Positions 17,182 through 25,480 of a stretch of DNA of 64,000 bases are shown here, piece by piece. How positions within the stretch are numbered: the first letter of the stretch is position 1; each line of letters opens with the position of its first letter. The notes under the pieces were generated by a model. That model was not told where the DNA came from, did not search any database, and worked only from the letters and a program-made list of their open reading frames with translations. Origin of the DNA: JAITVM01 sp031551135 (GTDB lineage: Bacteria; Bacillota; Clostridia; Lachnospirales; JAITVM01); contig JAVBOA010000004.1 in NCBI GenBank assembly GCA_031551135.1, positions 1 to 64,000 of the forward strand, written 5' to 3'. Position numbers and translations under genes: made by a program.

Positions 17182-17253
17182 TTATTCACAAAACTATCCA
17201 CAAAAAAATTGCCGAAAAAAAGGTTATGCACAGAGTTATCCACATTATCCACA
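17182..17253 (+). promoter_or_regulatory. Cluster of five DnaA boxes
   Basis: Same-strand 9-mers: TTATTCACA (17182-17190), CTATCCACA (17194-17202), TTATGCACA (17224-17232), TTATCCACA (17236-17244) and TTATCCACA (17245-17253). The last two are perfect consensus boxes directly abutting; the others differ at one position. An AT-rich tract follows. There is no dnaA or dnaN nearby, so this is more likely a DnaA titration or regulatory cluster than oriC. Confidence 0.75.
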
Positions 17254-17375
17254 GGCGAAGATTTTTCTTACAAAATATTTATATCCAAAAAAATATGATA
17301 ATTTAGGCATTTCTAAGAAGGTTTCATAATTCGGCAATTTTATCATTGTTTTATAGCAAGTTTTTTATGAAAATT

Positions 17376-17402
17376 GAACAAACCGCCATTGGTGGTTTGT
17401 TC
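17376..17402 (+). terminator. Strong hairpin upstream of the permease gene
   Basis: GAACAAACCGCC-ATT-GGTGGTTTGTTC forms a 12-bp stem. It is followed by TGAAATTTT rather than a clean T-run, so it may attenuate transcription or stabilise the upstream mRNA rather than terminate fully. Confidence 0.55.
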
Positions 17403-17448
17403 TGAAATTTTAAATAGTATTATAAAATGTTTTTCGGAGGTGATAATA

Positions 17449-18150
17449 ATAGAGCAAATAAAATTTATGTTTGCCGACGGCCGGATAGATTTGCTTATAA
17501 ACGGACTGATTTTTACTTTGCAAGTAACGGCGCTGGCTTCGGTTTTTGGCATGCTTTTGGGTACAATTTTGGCGATTTTCAAAATGTCCAATGATTTTGT
17601 TGCCGAAACAAAATTCAAGAAATTTGTAAAATACAACCCGTTTTATCATTTTGCTAATTTTTATATTTTAATAATAAGAGGAACGCCGCTTTTGGTGCAG
17701 CTCATGATTATTTATAATTTTTTGGCTGTTGATAAATTTAAAGATATTCCGAATTTATACATAGCGTCTTTTGGTGTGGGACTGAACTCGGCGGCGTATA
17801 TCGCGGAAATAATCCGCTCCGGTATCCAGAGTTTGGATAAAGGTCAAATGGAAGCCTCGAGAGCTTTGGGACTGCCGTATTTAAAAACCATGAAGCTGAT
17901 TATTCTGCCGCAGGCTTTTAAAAATATGGTTCCTACACTTGTGAACGAATTTATTGTTTTGCTGAAAGAAACATCGATTGTAAAATTAATCGGAGGTATG
18001 GATTTGATGCGCGCCGCCGATAAAATAAATTCTCTTACAATGAGCGGAATCTATCCGTATATTACAATCGGAATTATGTATTTAATTTTGACCTCTGTTT
18101 TTGCGAAGATTATGACGATTGTAGAAAGGAGACTCCGAAAAAGTGATTAA
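17449..18150 (+). CDS. Amino-acid ABC transporter permease with apparent ATA start
   Basis: About 233-aa inner-membrane permease of the HisM/GlnP type. Multiple hydrophobic segments and the EAA loop EASRALGLPYLKTMKLIILPQAFKN, which docks on the ATPase. The perfect ribosome binding site GGAGG(TGAT) at 17436-17440 is followed by only ATA, ATA, ATA, GAG in frame; the third ATA (17449) has 8-bp spacing and gives MEQIKFMFADGR, the length expected from relatives. The GTG at 17440 is inside the ribosome binding site, and the first ATG (17467) is 26 bp away. The stop overlaps the next gene by 8 bp. Confidence 0.88.
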   Translation: MEQIKFMFADGRIDLLINGLIFTLQVTALASVFGMLLGTILAIFKMSNDFVAETKFKKFVKYNPFYHFANFYILIIRGTPLLVQLMIIYNFLAVDKFKDIPNLYIASFGVGLNSAAYIAEIIRSGIQSLDKGQMEASRALGLPYLKTMKLIILPQAFKNMVPTLVNEFIVLLKETSIVKLIGGMDLMRAADKINSLTMSGIYPYITIGIMYLILTSVFAKIMTIVERRLRKSD

Positions 18151-18865
18151 AGTTGAAAATTTATGCAAATCATTCGGCGATAATAAGGTTTTGAAAAATA
18201 TAAGCGAAAATATTACCAAAGGCGAAGTTGTTGTAATAGTCGGGCCGAGCGGCTCCGGAAAATCCACTTTTCTGCGTTGCCTTAATCTTATGGAGAAGCC
18301 GACCTCGGGAAAAATTTTTCTGGACAATGTACAGATTACAGATTCGAATGTTGATATAAATCTGATTCGCCAAAGAGTCGGAATGGTTTTTCAGCATTTT
18401 AATTTGTTTCCGCATAAAAATGTCCTGGAAAATATTATGCTTGCGCCGGTTGAATTAAAAAAAATGACTAAAGCCGCCGCCGAAGAAAAAGCAAGATATC
18501 TGCTGGACAAAGTCGGGCTTTTGGAAAAAATGGACGAATATCCGAATAAATTATCCGGCGGTCAAAAACAAAGAATCGCGATAGCAAGAGCGCTTGCGAT
18601 GGAACCCGAAGTAATGCTTTTTGATGAGCCGACTTCCGCTCTTGACCCGGAAATGGTAAAAGAGGTTCTGGAAGTTATGAAATCGCTGACAAAAGAAGGA
18701 ATCACGATGATAGTCGTGACCCATGAAATGGGATTCGCACGTGAGGTTGGCGAAAGGCTTTTCTTTATGGATGAAGGAATTATTTTGGAACAAGGTATAC
18801 CTTCTGAGGTTTTTGATAATCCTAAAGAAGAAAGAACAAAACAATTTTTTAGCAAAGTATTATAA
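18143..18865 (+). CDS. Amino-acid ABC transporter ATP-binding protein
   Basis: 240-aa ATPase of the GlnQ/HisP type. Walker A GPSGSGKST, Q-loop VFQHFNLFPH, signature LSGGQKQR, Walker B VMLFDEPTSALDP, and the switch His in VVTHEMGF are all present and intact. GTG start inside the last codons of the permease gene indicates translational coupling. It energises the importer formed with the substrate-binding protein at 16377 and the permease at 17449. Confidence 0.95.
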   Translation: MIKVENLCKSFGDNKVLKNISENITKGEVVVIVGPSGSGKSTFLRCLNLMEKPTSGKIFLDNVQITDSNVDINLIRQRVGMVFQHFNLFPHKNVLENIMLAPVELKKMTKAAAEEKARYLLDKVGLLEKMDEYPNKLSGGQKQRIAIARALAMEPEVMLFDEPTSALDPEMVKEVLEVMKSLTKEGITMIVVTHEMGFAREVGERLFFMDEGIILEQGIPSEVFDNPKEERTKQFFSKVL

Positions 18866-18995
18866 AGGGTTTTTAATTTTTTTGCCGAATAATATTATTA
18901 TAAGAGTACCTTGTTTCTATGGTAAAAAATAGAAACTTTGTAGGAGTAATCTTAAAAAATAATTTTTTGGCCTTACAGAGGAAGGAGTGTTTTTT

Positions 18996-19535
18996 ATGAA
19001 TTACAAGTTTACAGGTAAAGATTCAATACTTTCCGAAAGTTTGAAAGATAGGATAAAATCAAAGCTTGACAGGTTGGATAAATTTCTGCCAAAGGATACC
19101 AATGCCAGTATAAAACTTTCTGTTGTAAAACACGAACATAAAATCGAGGTTACAATCCCAATGAAAAAGAGAGTTTTGCGCGCAGAGGTTGTTGACAGCG
19201 ATATGTACAACGCTGTTGATAAAATTATTGATATTTTAGAAAAACAATTAATAAAATATAAAAGCCGGCTGCGGGAAAAATCACGCAAAGAGCCTTCGTT
19301 TAAAGAAGAGTTTAACGCTCTTAATATTGACGAAACTGTTCTTACAAGCGATAATCTTTTGATCGAGAGAACTAAAAAATTCGCCGTAAAACCTATGGAT
19401 CCCGAAGAGGCTATTATGGAAATGGAGCTTTTGGGACATAGCTTTTATGTTTTCAAAAATCCGGAATCGGATGAGGTTAATGTTGTTTATAAAAGGCACG
19501 AAGGCTCTTACGGTTTAATCGAGCCGAATTATTAA
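18996..19535 (+). CDS. hpf: Ribosome hibernation promoting factor, long form
   Basis: 179 aa. N-terminal HPF/YfiA beta-alpha-beta domain (~1-100) with basic LKDRIKSKLDRLDKFLPKD, then a linker and the C-terminal dimerisation domain with IERTKKFAVKPMDPEEAIMEMELLGHSFYVFKNPESDEVNVVYKRHEGSYGLIEP. Long HPF joins two 70S ribosomes into 100S particles in stationary phase. GGAAGGAGTG upstream of the ATG at 18996. It is flanked by a terminator; a short inverted repeat (TTTCTATGG..AAATAGAAAC) precedes it. Confidence 0.93.
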   Translation: MNYKFTGKDSILSESLKDRIKSKLDRLDKFLPKDTNASIKLSVVKHEHKIEVTIPMKKRVLRAEVVDSDMYNAVDKIIDILEKQLIKYKSRLREKSRKEPSFKEEFNALNIDETVLTSDNLLIERTKKFAVKPMDPEEAIMEMELLGHSFYVFKNPESDEVNVVYKRHEGSYGLIEPNY

Positions 19536-19614
19536 AATAAACTACGAAACTAATTGTTTTCGTTCGTTAGAATAAATTTTTTCTTGCAAATTAAGCTATA
19601 TTAAGTATAAAATT

Positions 19615-19642
19615 AAGATGCTGCAAATGCGGCATCTTTTTT
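19615..19642 (+). terminator. Terminator after hpf
   Basis: AAGATGC and GCATCTT pair, followed by T6. Confidence 0.8.
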
Positions 19643-19682
19643 AATGCATATAATTCGCATGATTATAATAGGGGTGTTTTAA

Positions 19683-20279
19683 TTGGATATAATTTTTGCA
19701 ACAAAAAATAAGGGCAAAATGATAGAAATAAAATCGCTTTTTGAAAATACTGAAATAAATCCTATCAGTTTGGAAGAAGCCGGAATCGATATCGATGTAT
19801 TGGAGGACGGCGAAACTTTTGAATCGAACGCAATAAAAAAGGCTTCCGAAATTTGCAAGGCTTCCGGAAAAATCACGCTTTCGGACGATTCGGGAATAGA
19901 AATTGATTTTTTTGATAAAAAACCGGGTGTTCATTCCGCAAGATATCTTGGTGTTGATACGCCTTATTCCGAAAAAAATACGATTATTCTCGAAAAAATG
20001 AAAAATGTTCCGCACGAAAAACGCAGTGCAAGATTTGTTTCCGTTGTTGCGGCGGCTTTTCCGGATGGCAGAGTTTTTACAACAAAAGGCGTTATGGAAG
20101 GCATTATTAATGATAAAGCGGAGGGCACCGGCGGTTTTGGCTACGACCCGATTTTTTATAATGAAGAATTTAAAATGACTAACGCTCAATTGACTTTGGC
20201 GCAGAAAAACTCTATCAGTCATCGCGGCAAAGCACTCAGATTAATGAAAGATAAGTTGATTGAGGAGCTGGGCTTGTGA
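19683..20279 (+). CDS. rdgB: XTP/dITP diphosphatase (RdgB/HAM1)
   Basis: 198-aa house-cleaning pyrophosphatase that removes non-canonical purine triphosphates. Substrate-binding and metal motifs are visible: IIFATKNKGKMIEIKSLF, LSDDSGIEIDFF, GVHSARYLG, GTGGFGYDPIF and ISHRGKAL. TTG start with AGGGGTG upstream. The gene overlaps the following phosphodiesterase gene by 4 bp, so the two form an operon, a common arrangement in Bacillota. Confidence 0.94.
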   Translation: MDIIFATKNKGKMIEIKSLFENTEINPISLEEAGIDIDVLEDGETFESNAIKKASEICKASGKITLSDDSGIEIDFFDKKPGVHSARYLGVDTPYSEKNTIILEKMKNVPHEKRSARFVSVVAAAFPDGRVFTTKGVMEGIINDKAEGTGGFGYDPIFYNEEFKMTNAQLTLAQKNSISHRGKALRLMKDKLIEELGL

Positions 20280-20797
20280 AAAGAATATTAGTAGTCAGCG
20301 ATACACATAACAATACTCGAAAACTCTCTATGATTTTGGAGAAGCTTAATAAAGATATTGATTATCTTTTTCATTTGGGCGATTTATGCACGGATATAAA
20401 ATCCTTTATTCCGAAATATCCTGATATAGAATTTTTTTCGGTTTCGGGAAATTGCGATTATTCCGATTATGCGGGCGAAGAAATGCTCATTAATATATAT
20501 AATTATAAAATTTTTTTATCACATGGTTCGCAATTTGATGTAAAATATAATAGTGACAATATTGGTTACGCCGCTATGGAGCGCGAGGCGGATATTTGTC
20601 TGTTCGGGCATACGCATTTTCCGGTTTTGTATAAACAAAAAAATATTGTTTTTATGAATCCCGGCTCGTTGGTTTTGCCGCGCGGCTTGAGAGAAAAAAC
20701 TTATGGGATTATAAATCTCTATAAGGATTCTTTGCCCGAATTTTCGATTGTGGAAGTGGAAAAAAACTACAGCAGAATTATGAAAAGCTTAAAATAA
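20276..20797 (+). CDS. YfcE/MJ0936-family metallophosphodiesterase
   Basis: 173-aa calcineurin-like phosphoesterase. Metal ligands lie in VSDTHNN, FHLGDLC, SGNCDYSDY, LSHGSQ and FGHTHFP. Relatives hydrolyse phosphodiester bonds with Mn2+ in vitro; the physiological substrate is unknown. GTG start overlapping rdgB (GTGA), so translation is coupled. Confidence 0.9.
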   Translation: MKRILVVSDTHNNTRKLSMILEKLNKDIDYLFHLGDLCTDIKSFIPKYPDIEFFSVSGNCDYSDYAGEEMLINIYNYKIFLSHGSQFDVKYNSDNIGYAAMEREADICLFGHTHFPVLYKQKNIVFMNPGSLVLPRGLREKTYGIINLYKDSLPEFSIVEVEKNYSRIMKSLK

Positions 20798-20834
20798 CAA
20801 GTATATATTTTATAGGAAATTTTGGAGGTTACCT

Positions 20835-22187
20835 ATGGGAAAATTATTCGGTACAGATGGTGTGCGAGGTCTTGCGAATGTAGAACTTACGCCGGAACTT
20901 GCTTTTGATATCGGTAGGGCAGGGGCATATGTGCTTTCTAAGGAAAATAAACATAAGCCGACGATTTTAGTCGGCAGAGATACCAGATTATCAGGACAAA
21001 TGCTGGAATCAGCTTTGGTTGCCGGAATGTGCTCTATCGGCGCAAAAGTTGTTATAGCAGGAGTTATTCCAACTCCGGCAATCGCTTTTTTGACTAAAAA
21101 AAATAATTATGATGCGGGCGTTGTGATTTCAGCATCGCACAATCCTTTTGAAGACAACGGAATTAAATATTTTAACAGTAACGGATATAAACTTTCCGAT
21201 GAAATAGAAAATGAAATTGAAGATTATATTTTAAATAATATGGACGAAATCCCAAGAACCAGCGGCGCAGAGCTTGGATACCGTGAAGAATATCTTACTG
21301 CACAAGAAGATTATGTGGAATTTTTATCGGAGATTTTGAAAGATTTCGATTTTAAAGGCATAAAAATTGTGTTGGATTGCGCAAACGGCGCAACTTTTAA
21401 AGTAGCTCCGATGGTTTTTGAAAAGCTTGGCTGTGAATTAATAACAATACATAACGAACCGGACGGCAAAAATATTAATGATAATTGCGGCTCTACGCAT
21501 ATGGAATCATTGATTGAAAGAGTTAAAAAAGAAAAAGCCGATTTTGGGATAGCTTATGACGGTGACGGCGACCGCTGTCTTATGGTTGACGAAAATGGAA
21601 ACAATGTAGACGGCGACCAGATTATGAGTATTTGTTCCAATTATATGCACGAAAATAATATCCTGAAAAATGGCGGCTTTGTCGGAACGGTTATGAGCAA
21701 TCTCGGACTTTCGATAATGGCGAAAAGCAGGAATTTCGATTTTATTCAAACCGCTGTCGGTGACAGATATGTATTGGAAGAAATGATTAAAAGCGGATAC
21801 AATCTCGGCGGCGAGCAATCGGGGCATGTAATATTTTTGGATCATAATACAACCGGCGACGGAATCCTTACTTCTTTGATGGTGTCAAAAATTACCAAAT
21901 TAAAAAATAAATCCTTGAGTGAATTAAATACCGAAATGCAGATTTTGCCACAGGTTCTGATAAACGCTAAAGTTTCTAACGATAAAAAATATAAATACCT
22001 TGAATTTGAAGAAATCAAATCCGAAATAGAAAAACTTGACAATATTTTTTCGGGAAGAGGCCGTGTTTTGATAAGGGCTTCTGGAACAGAGCCGCTTGTT
22101 CGTGTTATGATAGAAGGCGAAGACCTTGAAATGATTGGGCGAGAAGCGAGAAAAATTGCAGATTTAATTGAAAAATTAATGTCGTGA
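20835..22187 (+). CDS. glmM: Phosphoglucosamine mutase
   Basis: 450-aa enzyme that converts glucosamine-6-phosphate to glucosamine-1-phosphate for UDP-GlcNAc and cell-wall synthesis. The start GKLFGTDGVRG, active-site phosphoserine loop SASHNPFEDNGIKYF, metal loop DGDGDRC, sugar loop GGEQSGH and phosphate loop RASGTEPLVRVM are intact. GGAGGT precedes the ATG. Usual family length. Confidence 0.97.
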   Translation: MGKLFGTDGVRGLANVELTPELAFDIGRAGAYVLSKENKHKPTILVGRDTRLSGQMLESALVAGMCSIGAKVVIAGVIPTPAIAFLTKKNNYDAGVVISASHNPFEDNGIKYFNSNGYKLSDEIENEIEDYILNNMDEIPRTSGAELGYREEYLTAQEDYVEFLSEILKDFDFKGIKIVLDCANGATFKVAPMVFEKLGCELITIHNEPDGKNINDNCGSTHMESLIERVKKEKADFGIAYDGDGDRCLMVDENGNNVDGDQIMSICSNYMHENNILKNGGFVGTVMSNLGLSIMAKSRNFDFIQTAVGDRYVLEEMIKSGYNLGGEQSGHVIFLDHNTTGDGILTSLMVSKITKLKNKSLSELNTEMQILPQVLINAKVSNDKKYKYLEFEEIKSEIEKLDNIFSGRGRVLIRASGTEPLVRVMIEGEDLEMIGREARKIADLIEKLMS

Positions 22188-22340
22188 TTGAATTTTGATT
22201 TATTGAAAAATACAGTATCTGTAAAATAACAAAAGTATATATAAAAATAAATAAGTTTTCTGCCGATATATATTTGTCATATATTTTGTGAAAATCTAAT
22301 CGATCGCCTGTATTATTGTTACATTTAGAGTTATTTTGAA

Positions 22341-22369
22341 TTGATATAATAGATATTTTGTGTTAAAAT
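22341..22369 (+). promoter_or_regulatory. Putative sigma-A promoter of mtnN
   Basis: TTGATA and TAAAAT with a 17-bp spacer, 40 bp upstream of the start. Confidence 0.5.
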
Positions 22370-22408
22370 ACTTAAGAAATATATTTTTCCGAATCAAGGG
22401 GGAAAATT

Positions 22409-23104
22409 ATGAAATCTATTGGTATAATCGGCGCAATGGATGAGGAAATTTCATCTTTAAAGTCTAAAATAGATGTTGTTTCCGTAAAAAATATCGTTGG
22501 CGTTGATTTTTATATGGGAAAAATGCACGGTAAAAATGTTGTTGCTGTGCGTTCGGGAATCGGCAAAGTTAATGCTGCTATATGCGCTCAAGTTTTGATT
22601 GATTTATACGCAGTTGATTATATTGTAAATATTGGCGTGGCCGGAGCTATTTCGCCGGAGCTTGAAATCGGAGATATCGTTATTTCCAACGAGCTTTCAT
22701 ATCATGATTTTGATACGACTTCTTTTGGCGATGCGCCGGGAGTTATACCGCGTATGAGCACAAGCTTGTTTAATTCCGACGAAGCTTTGATTTCTTTGGC
22801 AAAAAAAGCCGCCGAAACAATGTCTGATTCTAAAACATATGTAAATAAAATTTGTTCCGGTGATAAATTTGTTGCTAAAAAAGAAGATAAATCCAAAATC
22901 TGGTCTGACTTTAAAGCGTATGCAGTAGAAATGGAAGGCGCGGCGATAGCCCATACTTGTTTTTTAAACAAAATCCCTTTCGTTGTAATCAGGTCTATTT
23001 CTGATAAAGCCGATGATAAAGCTGATTCTGTATATTCGAATAATCTTGACATTACTGCAAAAAAATCCGCTGAAATAGTTGAGGAAATGGTAAAAAATAT
23101 TTAA
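22409..23104 (+). CDS. mtnN: 5'-methylthioadenosine/S-adenosylhomocysteine nucleosidase
   Basis: 231-aa nucleosidase that recycles MTA and SAH. IGIIGAMDEEISSLK at the N-terminus, VRSGIGKVNAA, NIGVAGAI, and VEMEGAAIAHTCF with VIRSISDKADDKA at the C-terminus include the catalytic Glu and Asp. It starts after AAGGGGGA. Monocistronic with its own promoter and terminator. Confidence 0.95.
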   Translation: MKSIGIIGAMDEEISSLKSKIDVVSVKNIVGVDFYMGKMHGKNVVAVRSGIGKVNAAICAQVLIDLYAVDYIVNIGVAGAISPELEIGDIVISNELSYHDFDTTSFGDAPGVIPRMSTSLFNSDEALISLAKKAAETMSDSKTYVNKICSGDKFVAKKEDKSKIWSDFKAYAVEMEGAAIAHTCFLNKIPFVVIRSISDKADDKADSVYSNNLDITAKKSAEIVEEMVKNI

Positions 23105-23153
23105 TAATCGAATTTAATAGAAAAAAATTTTTGAACGTAATAAATAATTGGCG

Positions 23154-23184
23154 GCTGTGAGAGAATAATCTTACAGCTTTTTTT
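23154..23184 (+). terminator. Terminator after mtnN
   Basis: GCTGTGAG pairs with CTTACAGC, followed by seven T. Confidence 0.8.
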
Positions 23185-23214
23185 AAAATTATTCGAAAAT
23201 TTAAGGAGCAAAAA

Positions 23215-23877
23215 ATGAATGTTTTTGATGTATTGGGGCCGGTCATGGTCGGGCCTTCCAGTTCGCATACAGCCGGAGTTGTGAAAATAGGAAACGTTGT
23301 TCGCAAAATTACCGGAGAGACACCGAAAAAAATAAATGTATATTTTCATGGCTCGTTTGCCGGAACTTACAAAGGGCATGGCAGTGATAAAGCCATTATC
23401 GGCGGAATTTTAGGATTCGAAACCGATGACGAAAGAATAAGAGACAGTTTTTCGCATGCCGACGAAGCCGGAATCGAATATAAATTTGATACAATCGAAC
23501 TTTCGCAAGTTCATCCGAATACGGTTTTGGTGGAGGCTTATTCGGAAAGCGGTAAAAAATTTGAAGTGCAGGGCGAATCTGTCGGCGGCGGAAATATCAT
23601 GATTCGGAGAATAAACAATACTTTTGTAGAATTTACAGGGCAGTTTGATACTTTGATTATCACGCATAAAGACGTAACAGGTATTATTTCTCTGGTCACG
23701 AATTTAATTTCAACTCAGCGGATAAATATTGGGAATATGAAAAATTATCGTGAGCGAAAAGGCGCAAATTCGATTATGATTATTGAAACAGATGAGCCTG
23801 TAAAACGGGATATATCGGATATTATAGCGAAACTGCCGAATATTTTGGATGTCACAAATTTAGAGAGGCTAAAATAA
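23215..23877 (+). CDS. sdaAB: L-serine dehydratase, iron-sulfur-dependent, beta subunit
   Basis: 220 aa. N-terminal domain with FDVLGPVMVGPSSSHTAGVVKIG and GSFAGTYKGHGSDKAIIGGILGF, then an ACT-like C-terminal domain (~150-220: IISLVTNLISTQRINIGNMKNYR). Forms a heterodimer with the alpha subunit to convert L-serine to pyruvate and ammonia. TAA of this gene is directly followed by the ATG of sdaAA. The split two-subunit, Fe-S form is typical of anaerobic Bacillota. Confidence 0.95.
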   Translation: MNVFDVLGPVMVGPSSSHTAGVVKIGNVVRKITGETPKKINVYFHGSFAGTYKGHGSDKAIIGGILGFETDDERIRDSFSHADEAGIEYKFDTIELSQVHPNTVLVEAYSESGKKFEVQGESVGGGNIMIRRINNTFVEFTGQFDTLIITHKDVTGIISLVTNLISTQRINIGNMKNYRERKGANSIMIIETDEPVKRDISDIIAKLPNILDVTNLERLK

Positions 23878-24747
23878 ATGCTGAACTTTGATTCGATAAA
23901 CGAGCTTGTTGAAAAGGCGATTGATGGTAAAATTTCGAAAATTGTTTTGGAACAGACTAAAATTGATATGGAATTGGACGAGGATTCCATAATAAATCGA
24001 ATGCAGAATAATTTGAATATAATGAAAAATGCTATAGCAAGCGGATTGAAGGAAGACCTTGTTTCCGTAAGCAAATTGACAGGCGGAATGGCTTTCAGGC
24101 TAAAGTCATATGTAGATTCGGGAAAGGGCATTTCGGGCGATTTGGTTGGTGAAATGATGTATTCGGCGCTTGCGGTAAGCGAATTAAATGCGAGTATGGG
24201 TAAAATCGTTGCGGCACCGACAGCGGGAAGCTGTGGAATTTTGCCTGCGGCGTTGCTGGCATTACAAAACCATTACAAATTCGATGACAAAAATTTAATC
24301 GATGGATTACTAAATGCATCCGGTGTTGGAATTGTAATTTCACGTAATGCAACCTTGGCAGGTGCAGAGGGCGGCTGTCAGGCGGAATGCGGTGCGGCCG
24401 CCGCAATGACGGCTTCTGCAATGGTTGAAATATTTGGCGGTACGCCGGAAATGTGTGCTCACGCAATTGCTCAGGCCTTAAAATCTCTGATGGGTTTGGT
24501 CTGTGACCCCGTTGCCGGGCTTGTGGAAGAGCCTTGTATAATTCGAAATGCAGGTTCTGTCATGATTGCGTTGATGGCCGCAGAGCTTTCTTTGAGCGGA
24601 ATAAAAAGTATAATACCGGCGGATGAAGTGATTGAAGCAATGCAGAAAGTCGGAAAATTAATGCCTTCATCTTTGCGGGAAACCGCAGAAGGCGGCCTTG
24701 CAGCAACAAAAACCGGCATATCGATAAAAAATAATTTGTTTGGATAA
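23878..24747 (+). CDS. sdaAA: L-serine dehydratase, iron-sulfur-dependent, alpha subunit
   Basis: 289 aa. Contains KIVAAPTAGSCGILPAALLAL and the cysteines expected to hold the 4Fe-4S cluster (GCQAECGAAAA, GLVCDPVAG, EEPCIIRN). Oxygen-sensitive catalytic subunit, partner of sdaAB immediately upstream. No separate ribosome binding site gap; translation is probably coupled. A short palindromic element starts 4 bp after the stop. Confidence 0.95.
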   Translation: MLNFDSINELVEKAIDGKISKIVLEQTKIDMELDEDSIINRMQNNLNIMKNAIASGLKEDLVSVSKLTGGMAFRLKSYVDSGKGISGDLVGEMMYSALAVSELNASMGKIVAAPTAGSCGILPAALLALQNHYKFDDKNLIDGLLNASGVGIVISRNATLAGAEGGCQAECGAAAAMTASAMVEIFGGTPEMCAHAIAQALKSLMGLVCDPVAGLVEEPCIIRNAGSVMIALMAAELSLSGIKSIIPADEVIEAMQKVGKLMPSSLRETAEGGLAATKTGISIKNNLFG

Positions 24748-24750
24748 CTA

Positions 24751-24792
24751 ATACTATTTTCATTTTTCTATTCTTTGTAATTGAAATAGTAT
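24751..24792. repeat. Short (42 bp) derivative of the palindromic element
   Basis: ATACTATTTTCATTTTTCTATTC..GAAATAGTAT: both ends joined without the central stem. Confidence 0.8.
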
Positions 24793-24821
24793 AAATATTA
24801 TTTGTCTTTGTAATTTATAAA

Positions 24822-24858
24822 GATGAAACATGTTTTAATCGTGTTTCATCTTTTTTTT
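24822..24858 (+). terminator. Terminator after sdaAA
   Basis: GATGAAACA and TGTTTCATC form a 9-bp stem with eight T following. Confidence 0.9.
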
Positions 24859-25126
24859 ATAAAGTTCGAAAAAATGGGCTTATTTGATGAAACATTATTG
24901 CTAAAAATAAATAAATCAAAAAGTCAATTTCATATGTTATTAAAATGACGAATTTTTCCTATACTTATCAGATTTTTTTGTAATCACACTGTATTTAATC
25001 AGTGTACTTTGACTCCTATAATTTAGTTAAATAATGATTGTTAATTATGAATTATTCTTTTGTTTAGACCGAAATGAGCATTTTGTTTGAGGGTTCTTTA
25101 TTTTGGCGTAGACGAATTTGAATTTC

Positions 25127-25226
25127 TTAACGAAAAAAACAGAGATATTTAAAAGTAAGTATGCTGAGCTTTTACGCGAATTGCTAAAGCTTAGTCGCTT
25201 GCTGATATTCTAAATCCTTTCGTTAA
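25127..25226 (+). other. Long imperfect hairpin in the leader of the first giant surface-protein gene
   Basis: Successive paired blocks: TTAACGAAA (25127-25135) with TTTCGTTAA (25218-25226); AGAgATAT (25141) with ATATTCT (25205); AGTAAGT (25154-25160) with GCTTGCT (25197-25203, two G-U); CTGAGCTTT (25164-25172) with AAAGCTTAG (25186-25194, one G-U). No ORF. It could be a 5' UTR structure or a small mobile palindrome; no known class recognised. Confidence 0.5.
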
Positions 25227-25364
25227 AGATTGTTCGAATAATTTATTTCAATCATTAGTACAACAGCATTTTAGAATATAAATTTTGTGTATTTTTTGTA
25301 ACCGCATTGAATATCGGTGAATCTGAATTTACGGGATAATATTTCTAAAAATTGCGTAACTAAG

Positions 25365-25447
25365 GTTATTATAGTTTCATTCCAAACTATCCTGTTTATA
25401 AATGGCTAAATGCCTTTTTATAAAATGCAAAAGATAGTTATAATAAC
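25365..25447 (+). promoter_or_regulatory. Possible three-way-junction leader RNA just before the first giant gene
   Basis: GTTATTAT (25365-25372) pairs with ATAATAAC (25440-25447), enclosing AGTTT/AAACT (25373-25377 with 25384-25388) and TTTATAAA..GGC/GCC..TTTATAAA (25395-25424). It ends about 20 bp before a very G-rich ribosome binding site (GGGGGGGAG). Confidence 0.4.
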
Positions 25448-25480
25448 AAATTTAATTTACTTCGGGGGGGAGTTTTAACA

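Noticed and set aside
17182..17253. Interpretation of the DnaA boxes as oriC
   Set aside because: No dnaA, dnaN, rpmH or other replication-origin genes nearby; a regulatory or titration cluster fits better.
17113..17298. 61-aa open frame across the DnaA boxes
   Set aside because: It begins inside the binding-protein gene in another frame; the sequence is explained by the boxes.
24750..25480. c-di-GMP riboswitch upstream of the giant gene
   Set aside because: The conserved class I core sequence was looked for and not found.
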